This document shows, one piece after another, positions 20,813-31,189 of a stretch of 60,617 nt of DNA (position 1 is its first letter; each line of letters starts with the position of its first letter). Source of the stretch: Empedobacter stercoris (GTDB lineage Bacteria; Bacteroidota; Bacteroidia; Flavobacteriales; Weeksellaceae); the NCBI RefSeq assembly GCF_020281205.1, contig NZ_JACXZC010000018.1:1-60617 (forward strand), given 5' to 3'. The notes under the pieces were generated by a model. It was not told where the DNA came from. It made no database searches and was given only the letters and a program-made list of their open reading frames with translations. A program made the position numbers and the translations under genes.

Positions 20813-23800
20813 ATGAGGAGAAGAATCACATCTTTGAGTTTATTGGCTTTCCTTGGTTTAGGAACAGCTGCATTTGCTCAAGTAACAGGTGTTGTAAATG
20901 ACGCAGATGATTTTCCGGAATCGGATGTAGAAGATCTGTAAAAGGTACGGACAAAGTTGTCTATACTGATTTAGACGGAAAATTTGATATTGATGCTAAA
21001 ATTGGAGATGTTTTAGTAATTAATGGGAAAGAATTCACAGTAACAAGCAATAGCTTAGGAACTTTAAAGTATGTTGCTACAACAAGTAGTCCAGTTGATT
21101 TAAGTGAAGTAGTTGTAAAATCTATTTTCAACGCTCCATCTAAATCAGGTGTAACAACTGTTAAGGTAAAAGATTTAGAACAGATGAACCCTTCTGTTTC
21201 TATTGACCAAATGTTGGGAGGTAAAGCGGATGGTTTGTCATCTCAAGCAATGAGTGGTGCTCCTGGTGCAACTGCTAACGTTACAATTCGTGGAGCAATT
21301 GGTTTGAATGGTGGTGTAAAATCTCCATTATATGTTGTTGATGGTACGTATATGAATGCAGAAGATGTTAATGCTATTAACCCTGCAGATATCGAAGAAG
21401 TAAAGGTATTGAAAGATGCTTCTCAATTAGCAATCTTTGGATCTCGTGGAGCGAACGGTGTAATCATCATGAAAACTAAATCTGCGAAAAAAGGTGAAGC
21501 AATTGTAAGCTATTCGTCTCGTATTGGAGTTAACGATATGGTTGACTTGCCAAATATTAGTTTGATGAATGCCGAGCAATTGTTAAATTACCAAAATAGT
21601 TTAAGTACTATTCCTAATTTAGGATTAGGGCAAGCTCGTACTTCAGAAGAAATCGCACGTTTATCAAAGAATGACCACAAATGGTCTGATGATTTATACA
21701 AAAATGGTTTAACATCATCTCACTTTGTTTCGATTAGTAAAAATGATGGTGAATCATCAAATAATTTTTCTATTGGATATGATAAGAACGAGGGTGCTGT
21801 ACAGTATTATAATGGTTTAGAAAGAATTTCTGCAACATTTAATAATACAACTAAAGTAAAAGATTGGTTACGTTACGGTGTTAATGTAAATGGATCTTAT
21901 ACAACTTTAGATTCTCCTCGTGACCGTGTGAATGCACAATCACCTTTCTTTAATACATTAATGAATCGCCCATACGAAACATTCTATCAAATGGATGCAA
22001 ACGGTGATTATGCATTAGATGAACAAGGAGATCGTGTCTACAATCCAAATGCAAACTACATGGGATACCCTGTTGCAGATGAGATGGAAAATACTGATGC
22101 TGAAACAAGATATTTACGTATTTATGGGACGGGATTTGTAGAAGCTGATATTACAAAAAATGTATCAGCACGTACAACTTTTGGTGCAACATATAACCGC
22201 ACACAATATGAAAACTTCCTAAAACCATCTGCGTTATTATCTGAATTATTAGGTGATGCTGGTGCTAAAACAGATAGAAGTACAGATCGTTTCGATTACA
22301 ACTGGCGTAATGAGGTTTCTTACGAAAATAGTTTTGGAAAACATAACTTACGCGTAACAGCTGCAACAGAATATATTAACCAAAGTTTATATTCGATGAC
22401 ATTGTACGGACTTGGATTCCCTAACGACTATTTACAAACACAAGGATTGGCAACTTTAATCGAACAAGATTCGAAATCAGAAAGATGGAGAGTGTCTAAA
22501 TTTGGTTATTTAGGAGCTGCATCTTATGACTTTGCAAATAAATATTTTGTAGATGCTTATGTTCGTCGTGACGGTACTTCTTTAGCAGGTTTAGATAATA
22601 AATATGGAACATTCTGGGGTGTTGCTTTGGGATGGAATTTAGCAAAAGAGAACTTTTTACGCGATGCAAAAGCAGTTAGTAATTTAACACTTAAAGCATC
22701 ATACGGTGAAGTAGGAGATGACTCAGGTTTGGCACGTTATGCAAATATGAACTTGATGAATATCTTAGGAACTTATAATGGTAATCCTGCAAGTTTTCCT
22801 ACAACTAACTTAGCTGATGTTAATGCAACTTGGGAAACTAACAAGAAATTTAATGTAGGAGTTGATTTCGGATTCTTTGGAAGTCGTTTAACAGGTTCTG
22901 CTGCATATTTCAATGAATTACGTTCAGACTTTATTTTTAACAAACAACTATCTGCAGAAGTAGGAGGATATATAACAACTGTTAATGCTGGAGAAATTAA
23001 AACAGAAGGTGTTGAGTTAGAGTTAAACTATGATGTAATTCGTTCTAAAAACTTTGATTTATCTTTCTACGGTAACGTAACAAACTTAAATTACAAAGTT
23101 AATGAATTAGCAGATGGTCAAAATTCATTGATCATGTCTGATTCTTACGAAAGTATGATTCATGTATCAGGTGGTAAACCTTACCAATTCTATTTAGTAA
23201 AACATGCAGGTGTTGACGCAAATACGGGTAAAGATTTGTACTTTGATAAAGACGGAAACATAACGGATGTTTATGATGGTGGTGACGCTGTTGCAACAAA
23301 TAAAACGCCACTTCCAAAATTAATGGGAGGTTTCGGATTGAATGCAAAATTCTACGGATTTGACATTAATGCAGACTTTACATACTCAGCAGGTGGATAC
23401 ATGTACAACAACACATATGCATACTTAACAGATCCAACATCTTTAGATAACCACGTGGTAGAAGCAGCAAATTACTGGAAACAACCAGGTGATCATGCAG
23501 CATTTGCAATGGCTAATACAACAGGGCCAGAATATTCTACAAAATATTTAGAGAGCTCAGATTATATCGCATTCCGTAGTTTATCATTAGGATACAATTT
23601 CTCTAAGTTAGTAGAAGGTACTTTTGTTAAAAATTTAAGAATGTTTGCTCAAGTACAAAACTTAGCATTGTGGACAAATTATCATGGTAACCCAATTGCT
23701 GGTACAGGAACAAGTGAAAGTAGTGCAGCAGGATCATCAGGATATGTATCTAACTCATTTACAGCGTTCTCTTATCCGTTAGTTCGTTCTTTTTCAATCG

Positions 23801-23820
23801 GATTTAATGTATCATTCTAA
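20813..23820 (+). pseudogene. SusC-family transporter split by a one-base frameshift
   Basis: The ATG at 20813 starts a normal SusC signal peptide (MRRRITSLSLLAFLG and on to AFAQ) and the first part of the N-terminal domain. It then stops at TAA 20939-20941 after 42 aa. The rest of the gene continues in another frame, open from 20911 to 23820, with no in-frame ATG until 21184. Alignment with the SusC genes at 8059 and 25651 shows one base missing near 20933-20934, in the codon after GAA. Restoring it would give a 1002-aa protein with a TonB-box-like DLSEVVV, a plug with NPADIEEVKVLKDAS, and a barrel ending in FNVSF. The SusD partner downstream is intact. This is either a recent mutation or a sequencing error; no slippery site suggests programmed frameshifting. 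Confidence 0.85.
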
Positions 23821-23834
23821 AAAATTGTAACAAA

Positions 23835-25322
23835 ATGAAAAAAAATATTTTAGTATTATCATTATTAGCTTGTGCATTAAGTTTTACATCATGTAGTGAT
23901 GATGATATCAATCAAAAACCATTCGACGCTATTGAAGTTTCAGATTATTACAAAACAGAATCTGATTTTACCAATGCATTAAATGGAGTATACAAAGGTT
24001 TTGGTCAAGCAGGTTATTATGCAGGATTAAGCAATGCAAGTGATATTATCGCAGTTGGTGATATTATGTCTGACAACTTAATCTTAGATCCTAATGGACG
24101 TCGTTCAGGACAAAGAGCGCATACATGGGCATATAATTCTAACTCTGTTCCAACAAGTATTTATTCAACATCATACAATATTATCTCAAGAGCCAATATT
24201 ATTTTAGCTAATGCAGATAATTTACCTGATGGTGATTTCAAGAATAATGTTGTTGCTCAAGCAAAAGCTGTTCGTGCATTAGCACACTTTGAGGTAGCTC
24301 GCACGTATGCCGAAATTCCTACACAATCTGCAGATGCACCTACAACTGTAGGTATTGCATATATCGATCAATATGATCCAAAAGCAATGCCTAAACGTGA
24401 TGCTACAATTGCAGAAACGTACGATAAAATGATTGCAGATTTAGAAGCAGCTATTCCAAATTTGAAAGCAACAAAAGAAGCGTCTGTAATTAATCAATAT
24501 GCAGCTCAAGCTTTATTAGGTAAAATATATTTATACAAAGGAGATTACAAGAAATCAATCGAATTTACACAACCTGCTGTTGATGCAGTAGCACCAGCTA
24601 ATCCTTCTGAATTAGCAGCGTTGTGGACATCTAATAATAGCAATGGAGTATTATTCGAAATTCCATTTGTTAATTCTGGAGATCCTACAATTGGTACAAA
24701 TTTTAGTCAAGGAGCAACTGATGAAAATATTGTAATTGAATACGCGGTAGACAAAGATTTTTATGCTTTATACAATCAAGAAACAGAACCTGAGCGTGTT
24801 AATGCATATTTCAAAGTTTTTACCCCTTCTAATCATGATTATCAACAAGTAATTGCTGTTAATAAATACATCAATGGTAAAGTTAAATTAGGATTAAATA
24901 ACGGTCGTTATTTACGTGTTGAAGAAGCAATCTTAAATTTAGCGGAAGCTCAGTATTTAGCAGGAGACAGTGCAAGTGCATTAACAACTCTTAATAAATT
25001 GAGAGATGTACGTTACTCTTCATACGAAGGAGGAGAAACAGGAACTGCTATTTTTGATGCAATCCAATTAGAGCGTCGCAAAGAATTAGCTTTCGAAAAC
25101 GGTGACCGTTGGTTCACATTAAAACGTTTACAAGGTGTTAGTGGAATTTCTTCAGCTTACACAAGTGGTATCCAAAGAAGTGGAAATGGATATTTAGCAG
25201 ATGGTACTGGTACATCTTCTTCTGAATTAACATTAAAAGCTGGTGATTTCAAATGGCAATTTCCAATTCCTCAATCTGTATTAAATTTAAATACAAATAT
25301 GACGCAAACTCCAGGTTATTAA
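23835..25322 (+). CDS. SusD/RagB-family surface lipoprotein
   Basis: This 495-aa SusD-like protein has a lipoprotein signal with the cysteine in TSC followed by SDDD, the classic acidic surface-export signal. It has the family helices NVVAQAKAVRALAHFEVART near residue 140 and the C-terminal ELAFENGDRWFTLKR. It would bind the ligand for the SusC encoded just upstream (14-nt gap). Because that SusC gene is frameshifted, this lid protein may now lack its partner if the break is real. It ends before a strong terminator at 25358. Ligand unknown. Confidence 0.94.
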   Translation: MKKNILVLSLLACALSFTSCSDDDINQKPFDAIEVSDYYKTESDFTNALNGVYKGFGQAGYYAGLSNASDIIAVGDIMSDNLILDPNGRRSGQRAHTWAYNSNSVPTSIYSTSYNIISRANIILANADNLPDGDFKNNVVAQAKAVRALAHFEVARTYAEIPTQSADAPTTVGIAYIDQYDPKAMPKRDATIAETYDKMIADLEAAIPNLKATKEASVINQYAAQALLGKIYLYKGDYKKSIEFTQPAVDAVAPANPSELAALWTSNNSNGVLFEIPFVNSGDPTIGTNFSQGATDENIVIEYAVDKDFYALYNQETEPERVNAYFKVFTPSNHDYQQVIAVNKYINGKVKLGLNNGRYLRVEEAILNLAEAQYLAGDSASALTTLNKLRDVRYSSYEGGETGTAIFDAIQLERRKELAFENGDRWFTLKRLQGVSGISSAYTSGIQRSGNGYLADGTGTSSSELTLKAGDFKWQFPIPQSVLNLNTNMTQTPGY

Positions 25323-25357
25323 TATATAAAGATTTTTAATAAACTTGTTAAATACCA

Positions 25358-25390
25358 AAATGGCTATCTTTTTAGATAGCCATTTTTTTG
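25358..25390 (+). terminator. Intrinsic terminator after the second SusD gene
   Basis: A 12-bp perfect stem AAATGGCTATCT / AGATAGCCATTT with a TTTT loop is followed by T7. Confidence 0.9.
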
Positions 25391-25592
25391 TAAATATTAT
25401 GAAGCTTTAAGATTAAATTAAAGGTAAAGTTAAAATCAATAATGTAAAAAAGAATATTAAAGATAAGTTTTATTTATTAACGCCATGCAATTAATTTAAT
25501 TTAGTGATATTTTTTGAATATAATTGTTGTTATTTAGTATAATATAGCTATTTTATATTATATACTTGATAAATAAAAAAAAACCTTAAGTT

Positions 25593-25624
25593 TTTGGAAA
25601 TCTTAAAAAAAAGTTAGAGTTTTG
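25593..25624 (+). promoter_or_regulatory. Possible promoter of the third SusC/SusD pair
   Basis: TTTG at 25593-25596, a 20-nt spacer and GAGTTTTG at 25617-25624 lie 26 nt before the ATG. The -7 box keeps TTTG but not the full TA. The TTTG-to-ATG distance of 26 nt, and the following TCC, also occur before the SusC gene at 20813, which supports a shared leader. The rest of 25391-25650 is AT-rich and featureless. Confidence 0.4.
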
Positions 25625-25650
25625 TCCAAAATGTTATAAAATATAAAACT

Positions 25651-28600
25651 ATGAGGAGAAGATTAACATCTTTGGGCTTATTAGCTTTCCTAGGGTTAGG
25701 AACAATGGCTTTTGCTCAAGTAACGGGTGTAGTTAACGATGGTAACAATTTCCCAGAGTCTGACGTAGAGGTTACTGTAAAAGGTACTGATATAATTACA
25801 TATACAGACGAGAATGGGAATTTTAACATTGACGCTAAAGTAGGAGATACATTAGTGATCAATGGAAAAGAATTTAAAGTGACTTCTAATAATTTAGGAA
25901 CTTTAAAGTACGGGACAGAATCTAAAGATATTTCTTTAGGAGAAGTAACGATTTTAGGAGGAATAAAATTAGATCCTACCCAAAAAATTGGATCATATAC
26001 GACAATTAAGAAAGAGGATTTTGAAAGTACGCCTGTAGCTTCTGTTGATGAAGTTTTAAATGGTCGTGTAGCTGGTCTGAATTTTTCTACAAATAGTGGA
26101 CAGCCTGGATCTTCTAATATTATTGCAATTCGTGGAGTAGGATCATTTGTTGGTAATACAAATCCATTGTATGTTATTGATGGTGTGGTTGTTGGTAAAG
26201 GTTCAGATAATTCATCATTATTATCTTCATTTAATCCTTTAGCTTCTATTGATCCGAATCAAATTGAATCTGTAACTGTATTGAAAGATGCATCTTCTAC
26301 TGCTTTGTATGGAGCACGCGGTGCTAATGGAGTTATTGTTGTTACAACTAAAAGAGGAAAATATAATCAAAAAACTAAATTTAATTTCTCATCTGATACT
26401 GCTGTTCAGGATATCGCATATGATAAATTAGACTTTATGAATGCTGATGAATTTCTTCAATGGGGGGCTATGGCTAGATATAATACTGGTAAGTTTGCTT
26501 CTCAAGAAGATGCGTATAATTACTTTAGAAATACAGATGTAAAATATGATGGAGTTTCTAATACTGATTGGGAAAGAGAAATACAGCGTAATCAAGCTAC
26601 TGTAAATACGTATAATTTATCTGTATCAGGAGGAAGTGATAATACTAACTTTAGAGCAGGATTATCTTATTATCAAAATAAACCTTTGGTATTAGAGAGT
26701 AAATTTGATAGATATTCTGCAAGTATTGCGGTAGATCATAAAGCTTCAGATAAATTAAACATTGGATTTACGACAAATTTTTCTAATGTAGAGAATAAAG
26801 GTTATTCACAAGGAGGATCAAATTCGAATCCTTGGTTAACAAGATGGACGGTCTTACCTGTATATTCTGTTTATAATCCTGATGGTTCATATAATTTGAA
26901 TTTAGGAGGAGCAAGAACTTTTAACCCTGTAGCAATTCAAAAAACTAATTTTGCTAAAGGTTCTATTCAAACATTGGTAGCATCTTTAAAAGCAGATTAT
27001 GAGTTGTTGAAAAATTTAAAATTAACTTCTTTATTTGGAACTAATTACCAAATAATAAATGAAAAAGAATGGTGGAATCCGGAATTTGGAGATGGATTAA
27101 ACTATGGAGGGTTGTTACAAGACTCTTACAGAAGTGTTTTCGATTGGAACTGGACAAATACTGCAACTTATAAACTGAAATTTGCAGATATTCATGATGT
27201 TGAATTATCAGCAGGTATAGATTACCAAGAGCACTCTTCTGTATGGAAATACCAAACAGGTATGGGAATGACAGGGCCATGGATGAATTTGGCAACAGAC
27301 TTTAGTTTAGGACAAAATGGAGATAGAAGAAAATGGGTACAGTTTTCTTACTTTGCTCGCTTAAACTATATTTTAGCTAATAAATATACAATTACCGCAA
27401 ATATAAGAAGAGACTCAAATTCAACATTAGGACAAAATGAACAAACAGGTGTGTTTTGGTCTGCTGGAGGATCTTGGAATGTTGGAAATGAAAGTTTCTT
27501 AAAAGATTCTGGTTATGGATTAGTAATTAGAGGAAATTATGGAGAAACTGGAAATATACCTTACGCTGACTCTTGGGGGTCTGTTTATAATGGTTGGACA
27601 AAATATGGGGTTCCAAGTTCAACACCAGTATATGGTGATTCACCTGTCTTAAATATTACAACAGCTGGTAACCCTAATTTGAAATGGGAAGTCTCAAAAC
27701 AATGGAATATTGGAGTTGATTTTAGTTTACCAAAAAATATAGTTTCAGCTACTTTTGATGTATATAATAGAAAAACTTCTGATGCTATATTTCCTTCTCA
27801 AATTGTAGGAGAAACGCCTTCTAGCGCAAATAGTATTATGGCAAATGTTGGTAATATTATCAACAAAGGATTTGAAGCATCTTTAACAGCAAGACCTTTC
27901 GATGGAGATTTTAAATGGGTATTAAGTGGTAATTTCTCATATAACAAATCAGAGGTTGGAAAGCTTGAAGATCCTGAAGCTTTATATATGGATGGAGCGA
28001 TGAAAGCTGTAGCACAAGGTCATATGTTTGGAGAATATTATACTTACGGTTGGGCAGGAGTTGATTCTAGTAATGGAGATCCTTTGTGGTTTACTGATGA
28101 GACAGAATCTGCTACTACAAATAATAGACAGAATGCTAAACGTTATTTTCAAGGAAAATCACCTTTTCCAAAATACATGGCTGGTTTGAGAACAGAGTTT
28201 GCATATAAAGGATTATCTTTAAGTGCTTTCTTTGCTGGACAATTTGAATATTCAGTATATGATGCATGGCAAAGTTATAGTTTAAATGATGGAGGTTCAT
28301 TAACTAGAAACTTACAGACATCTGCATTATATGATTCATGGACTCCAAACAATACTAATGCGTCGAATCCAAGACAAGTTGTTGGAGCAGTAAATAGTAA
28401 TGGAGCAGCTTCAGGTTCTGCTTCTCCATCTACAAGATATTTAAAAGATGGAGATCATATTCGTTTAAAAGAGATTAAATTAGCGTATAGCTTTAAGGAT
28501 CTGATTAAAGGAATAGACAATTTAACAGTTTATGTTAGAGGAAATAATATATGGACATATGTATTTGATAAATCATTAACATTTGATCCTGAAGCAAACT

Positions 28601-28707
28601 CAAATAACTCAAGCGCAATTTCTTATCAATGGCAAGGTAAGGGGGTGTATGATTACACTTCTCCAATTATGAAAAGTTATTCGTTAGGTGTATCTATTGA
28701 TTTTTAA
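25651..28707 (+). CDS. SusC/RagA-family TonB-dependent outer-membrane transporter
   Basis: This 1018-aa SusC-like transporter has a signal peptide (1-22, ending AFAQ) and a short N-terminal beta-sandwich domain (about 24-85). Next come a TonB-box-like SLGEVTIL, a plug with GQPGSSNIIAIRGVG and DPNQIESVTVLKDASSTALYG, and a barrel ending in phenylalanine (GVSIDF). The first ~85 residues are nearly those encoded at 20813-21060, at DNA level too, while plug and barrel diverge. It should work with the SusD encoded 11 nt downstream. No degradative enzyme is attached, so the substrate is unknown. Confidence 0.95.
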   Translation: MRRRLTSLGLLAFLGLGTMAFAQVTGVVNDGNNFPESDVEVTVKGTDIITYTDENGNFNIDAKVGDTLVINGKEFKVTSNNLGTLKYGTESKDISLGEVTILGGIKLDPTQKIGSYTTIKKEDFESTPVASVDEVLNGRVAGLNFSTNSGQPGSSNIIAIRGVGSFVGNTNPLYVIDGVVVGKGSDNSSLLSSFNPLASIDPNQIESVTVLKDASSTALYGARGANGVIVVTTKRGKYNQKTKFNFSSDTAVQDIAYDKLDFMNADEFLQWGAMARYNTGKFASQEDAYNYFRNTDVKYDGVSNTDWEREIQRNQATVNTYNLSVSGGSDNTNFRAGLSYYQNKPLVLESKFDRYSASIAVDHKASDKLNIGFTTNFSNVENKGYSQGGSNSNPWLTRWTVLPVYSVYNPDGSYNLNLGGARTFNPVAIQKTNFAKGSIQTLVASLKADYELLKNLKLTSLFGTNYQIINEKEWWNPEFGDGLNYGGLLQDSYRSVFDWNWTNTATYKLKFADIHDVELSAGIDYQEHSSVWKYQTGMGMTGPWMNLATDFSLGQNGDRRKWVQFSYFARLNYILANKYTITANIRRDSNSTLGQNEQTGVFWSAGGSWNVGNESFLKDSGYGLVIRGNYGETGNIPYADSWGSVYNGWTKYGVPSSTPVYGDSPVLNITTAGNPNLKWEVSKQWNIGVDFSLPKNIVSATFDVYNRKTSDAIFPSQIVGETPSSANSIMANVGNIINKGFEASLTARPFDGDFKWVLSGNFSYNKSEVGKLEDPEALYMDGAMKAVAQGHMFGEYYTYGWAGVDSSNGDPLWFTDETESATTNNRQNAKRYFQGKSPFPKYMAGLRTEFAYKGLSLSAFFAGQFEYSVYDAWQSYSLNDGGSLTRNLQTSALYDSWTPNNTNASNPRQVVGAVNSNGAASGSASPSTRYLKDGDHIRLKEIKLAYSFKDLIKGIDNLTVYVRGNNIWTYVFDKSLTFDPEANSNNSSAISYQWQGKGVYDYTSPIMKSYSLGVSIDF

Positions 28708-28718
28708 TTTAAAGAATT

Positions 28719-30161
28719 ATGAAAAAAAATTTTAATAAAATATTAGTTGCTTTTACATTGTCTGCTTTAGTTTTTTCTTGTAGTGATGATGTTTTAGATC
28801 AAAAACCAGTTGATGGTGATGTTGTTACACCGGGGGAGTCTCCTGTAACAAGTGAAGATAAGATGGAGAAATCTGTGAACGGAATGTTTGCTAAATTGGC
28901 TAATAGTGATGCTTTTGGTGCTGACTTGCTTGTTTTTGGAGATTTAATTTCGTCTAATGTTTTTGTTAGTGAAACTAATGACGGGTATTTCAGAACAACA
29001 AATGCAATGTCATGGAATGCTTCTGGTAGTGATTTTGCTATATGGGATAGATTGTACGATGCTGTAGCAGCAGCTAATGATGTACTTAACTCTACAATAG
29101 CAGAATCTTCTAATGTTAAGCAATTAAAAGCTCAAGCACATATAGGTAGAGGTTTATCATACTTTTATTTATTGAATTATTATACAGCAAATCCAACAGC
29201 CAATAAAAATCCTGAGCTAGGAATTCCAATTTATACAGGTAATTATGATCCAACTGCTACTTATGGAAGATTAACAATAGCAGAATCTTATGATCAGGTA
29301 ATAAAAGATTTAGAAGCGGGTATTGTTACTGAGAATGAGACTCCAAAGGATAAAGGATATTTTTCTAATACTGTGGCTAAATTTATACTATCTAAAGTAT
29401 ATTTAACTAGAGGAGCAACTGGAGATTATCAGAAAGCTATGGATTTAGCGAATGATGTATTAACTAAATCACCTTCTGTTTATAAGTTGATTTCGAAAGA
29501 TGATTATGTAACATATTTTACTTCTGAATCTTCAGGGGTAACTGAAAATCAGCCTGAAACTATTTGGGAAGCAAAACAATCACCTGCAAATAACCCACAA
29601 GTAAATGAAGCTTTATCAACTTTTTATGCTGAGACAGGGAGTCATCCATCTCTATTAGTAAGAAGAGAAGTATATAATATGTTTAATGATGGGGATGTAA
29701 GAAAATCCTTGATGAAAACAACTGGTGTTCCTACAAATGATGATCCAAATGGAGTGAGATTAGCAAAATATCCATTGTTATCTGATGGAACTAAGTTTAC
29801 TCAGAACATTAAAGTGTTCCGTATGACAGATGCGTTATTTGTAAAATGGGAAGCGATGATTAAGTCTGGACAAAGCGCACAAGCTTTATCAGAAATTAAT
29901 GCTTTTGCTACAGAACGTGGTGGTACTACATATTCTGGAGATGTTTTAACAGCTTTATTGACAGAAAAGAATAAGGAATTTTTTGGTGAAGGTCAACGTT
30001 TCTTAGATTTGAAACGTAATAATTTAGGTATTATTAAAAATACTAACTGTTTTGGTAATTGTACAACTGAAGCAAATAGTAGAATTATGACATTACCTAT
30101 TCCTCAATCTTCAATGAACTTAAATAGAAAAATGGTTCAAAACCCAGGATGGGAAGATTAA
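28719..30161 (+). CDS. SusD/RagB-family surface lipoprotein
   Basis: This 480-aa lipoprotein has its lipid cysteine in FSC followed by SDDV, an acidic surface-export signal. It shows SusD features: AQAHIGRGLSYFYLLNYYT near residue 145, a TPR-like FILSKVYLTRG segment, and the C-terminal EKNKEFFGEGQRFLDLKR. It forms a pair with the SusC gene 11 nt upstream and probably caps that transporter on the cell surface. It differs clearly from the other two SusD proteins here, so the three pairs likely bind different ligands. A terminator follows. Confidence 0.94.
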   Translation: MKKNFNKILVAFTLSALVFSCSDDVLDQKPVDGDVVTPGESPVTSEDKMEKSVNGMFAKLANSDAFGADLLVFGDLISSNVFVSETNDGYFRTTNAMSWNASGSDFAIWDRLYDAVAAANDVLNSTIAESSNVKQLKAQAHIGRGLSYFYLLNYYTANPTANKNPELGIPIYTGNYDPTATYGRLTIAESYDQVIKDLEAGIVTENETPKDKGYFSNTVAKFILSKVYLTRGATGDYQKAMDLANDVLTKSPSVYKLISKDDYVTYFTSESSGVTENQPETIWEAKQSPANNPQVNEALSTFYAETGSHPSLLVRREVYNMFNDGDVRKSLMKTTGVPTNDDPNGVRLAKYPLLSDGTKFTQNIKVFRMTDALFVKWEAMIKSGQSAQALSEINAFATERGGTTYSGDVLTALLTEKNKEFFGEGQRFLDLKRNNLGIIKNTNCFGNCTTEANSRIMTLPIPQSSMNLNRKMVQNPGWED

Positions 30162-30180
30162 TACTATTAAAATAATATAA

Positions 30181-30210
30181 AACCTCGAAGCTTGCTTCGA
30201 GGTTTTTTTT
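30181..30210. terminator. Terminator between the third SusD gene and the YheT-like gene
   Basis: A 10-bp GC-containing stem AACCTCGAAG / CTTCGAGGTT with loop CTTG is followed by a T8 run. It lies between convergent genes, and upstream A-rich sequence allows partial use on the minus strand. Confidence 0.88.
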
Positions 30211-30226
30211 ATTTATTATTTTTCGA

Positions 30227-31186
30227 TTAATATTTTCCGACAAACTCCCAAGCTCTAACTTCAGTCCAAGAATGTTTATTGTTTTCTAATGGGAAACCAC
30301 AATGCCCACCGTATTTTGGCATTTCGAAAGTGCAGTAGGAATGATTTTTTAATCGCTCAATAGGATAACATTCATCCCCCAAAAAAGGATCATTTGCAGC
30401 ATTTACAATCAAACAAGGTGTTGTGATACGGTTCAAAACAGTTGCTGGAGAAGCCTTGGTATAATACTCTTCTTTGTTTTGATAACCATGCATTGGCGCT
30501 GTAAAATAATCGTCGACTTCATCAAAAGTTTTGATTTTATCAATCATTTCTTCATTCACTTTTCCAGGAAATTGTTTGGCTTTTTCTGCAAATTTTTGTG
30601 CAAGTGTTCTCTTGAAGTTTTTGAAATAAACAGTATTAGGAAATTTCTTTAATTCATCTGCACAAGACTTCAGCGAAATTGGAGCAGAAAAAATAACCCC
30701 ACATTTTATACGTTCATCGATGGTGTAATTACCCAAATAATTTAACACCAAAGCTCCTCCCATCGAATAGCCAATCAAATAAATATTTTTATAATTTTCG
30801 TTTATTGCTTTTTCAATCACACAATGAACATCGTCAATCGAACCATGATGATACAAACGCAATGTTTTATTCATCTCACCTCCACACGAACGATGATTCC
30901 AAGCCAAAATATTGAAGCCTTTTTTATAAAAGAAGTCTGAACACGAATTTAGATAGGTTCGTTTCGAATCGCCTTCTAAACCATGAAAAAGTATGATTAA
31001 TTGATCTTTATTTTCTTGAAAACGCCAATCCAAATTCAAAAAATCACCATCTTCTGTGGCGATTTTTTCTCGTGTATAGGTTGGAACGGGATATTTTTTA
31101 AATTTAGCAGGATAGATCGTAGAATAATGCGAATTTCGATTCAGAAAACTGGGTTTCGGATAGTTTGAGTGTTCTATGTAAGGCAT
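30227..31186 (-). CDS. YheT-type alpha/beta-fold hydrolase
   Basis: This 319-aa cytosolic alpha/beta hydrolase belongs to the YheT/ABHD1-3-like group. HGLEGDSKRTY (near 87-97) forms the oxyanion region. GYSMGGAL (near 147) contains the nucleophile serine in the G-x-S-x-G elbow. The aspartate in ANDPFLGDE and the histidine in GGHCGFP complete the triad. Members are esterases of uncertain natural substrate. It starts 3 nt after a DUF721 gene and belongs to a recF-DUF721-hydrolase operon, although the functional link is unclear. It ends at the convergent terminator near 30181. Confidence 0.9.
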   Translation of the reverse strand: MPYIEHSNYPKPSFLNRNSHYSTIYPAKFKKYPVPTYTREKIATEDGDFLNLDWRFQENKDQLIILFHGLEGDSKRTYLNSCSDFFYKKGFNILAWNHRSCGGEMNKTLRLYHHGSIDDVHCVIEKAINENYKNIYLIGYSMGGALVLNYLGNYTIDERIKCGVIFSAPISLKSCADELKKFPNTVYFKNFKRTLAQKFAEKAKQFPGKVNEEMIDKIKTFDEVDDYFTAPMHGYQNKEEYYTKASPATVLNRITTPCLIVNAANDPFLGDECYPIERLKNHSYCTFEMPKYGGHCGFPLENNKHSWTEVRAWEFVGKY

Positions 31187-31189
31187 TTT

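Noticed and set aside
20925-20945. Programmed frameshifting to rescue the broken SusC
   Set aside because: A -1 shift would be needed, but there is no X-XXY-YYZ slippery heptamer and no strong downstream hairpin; the paralogues are encoded in one frame.
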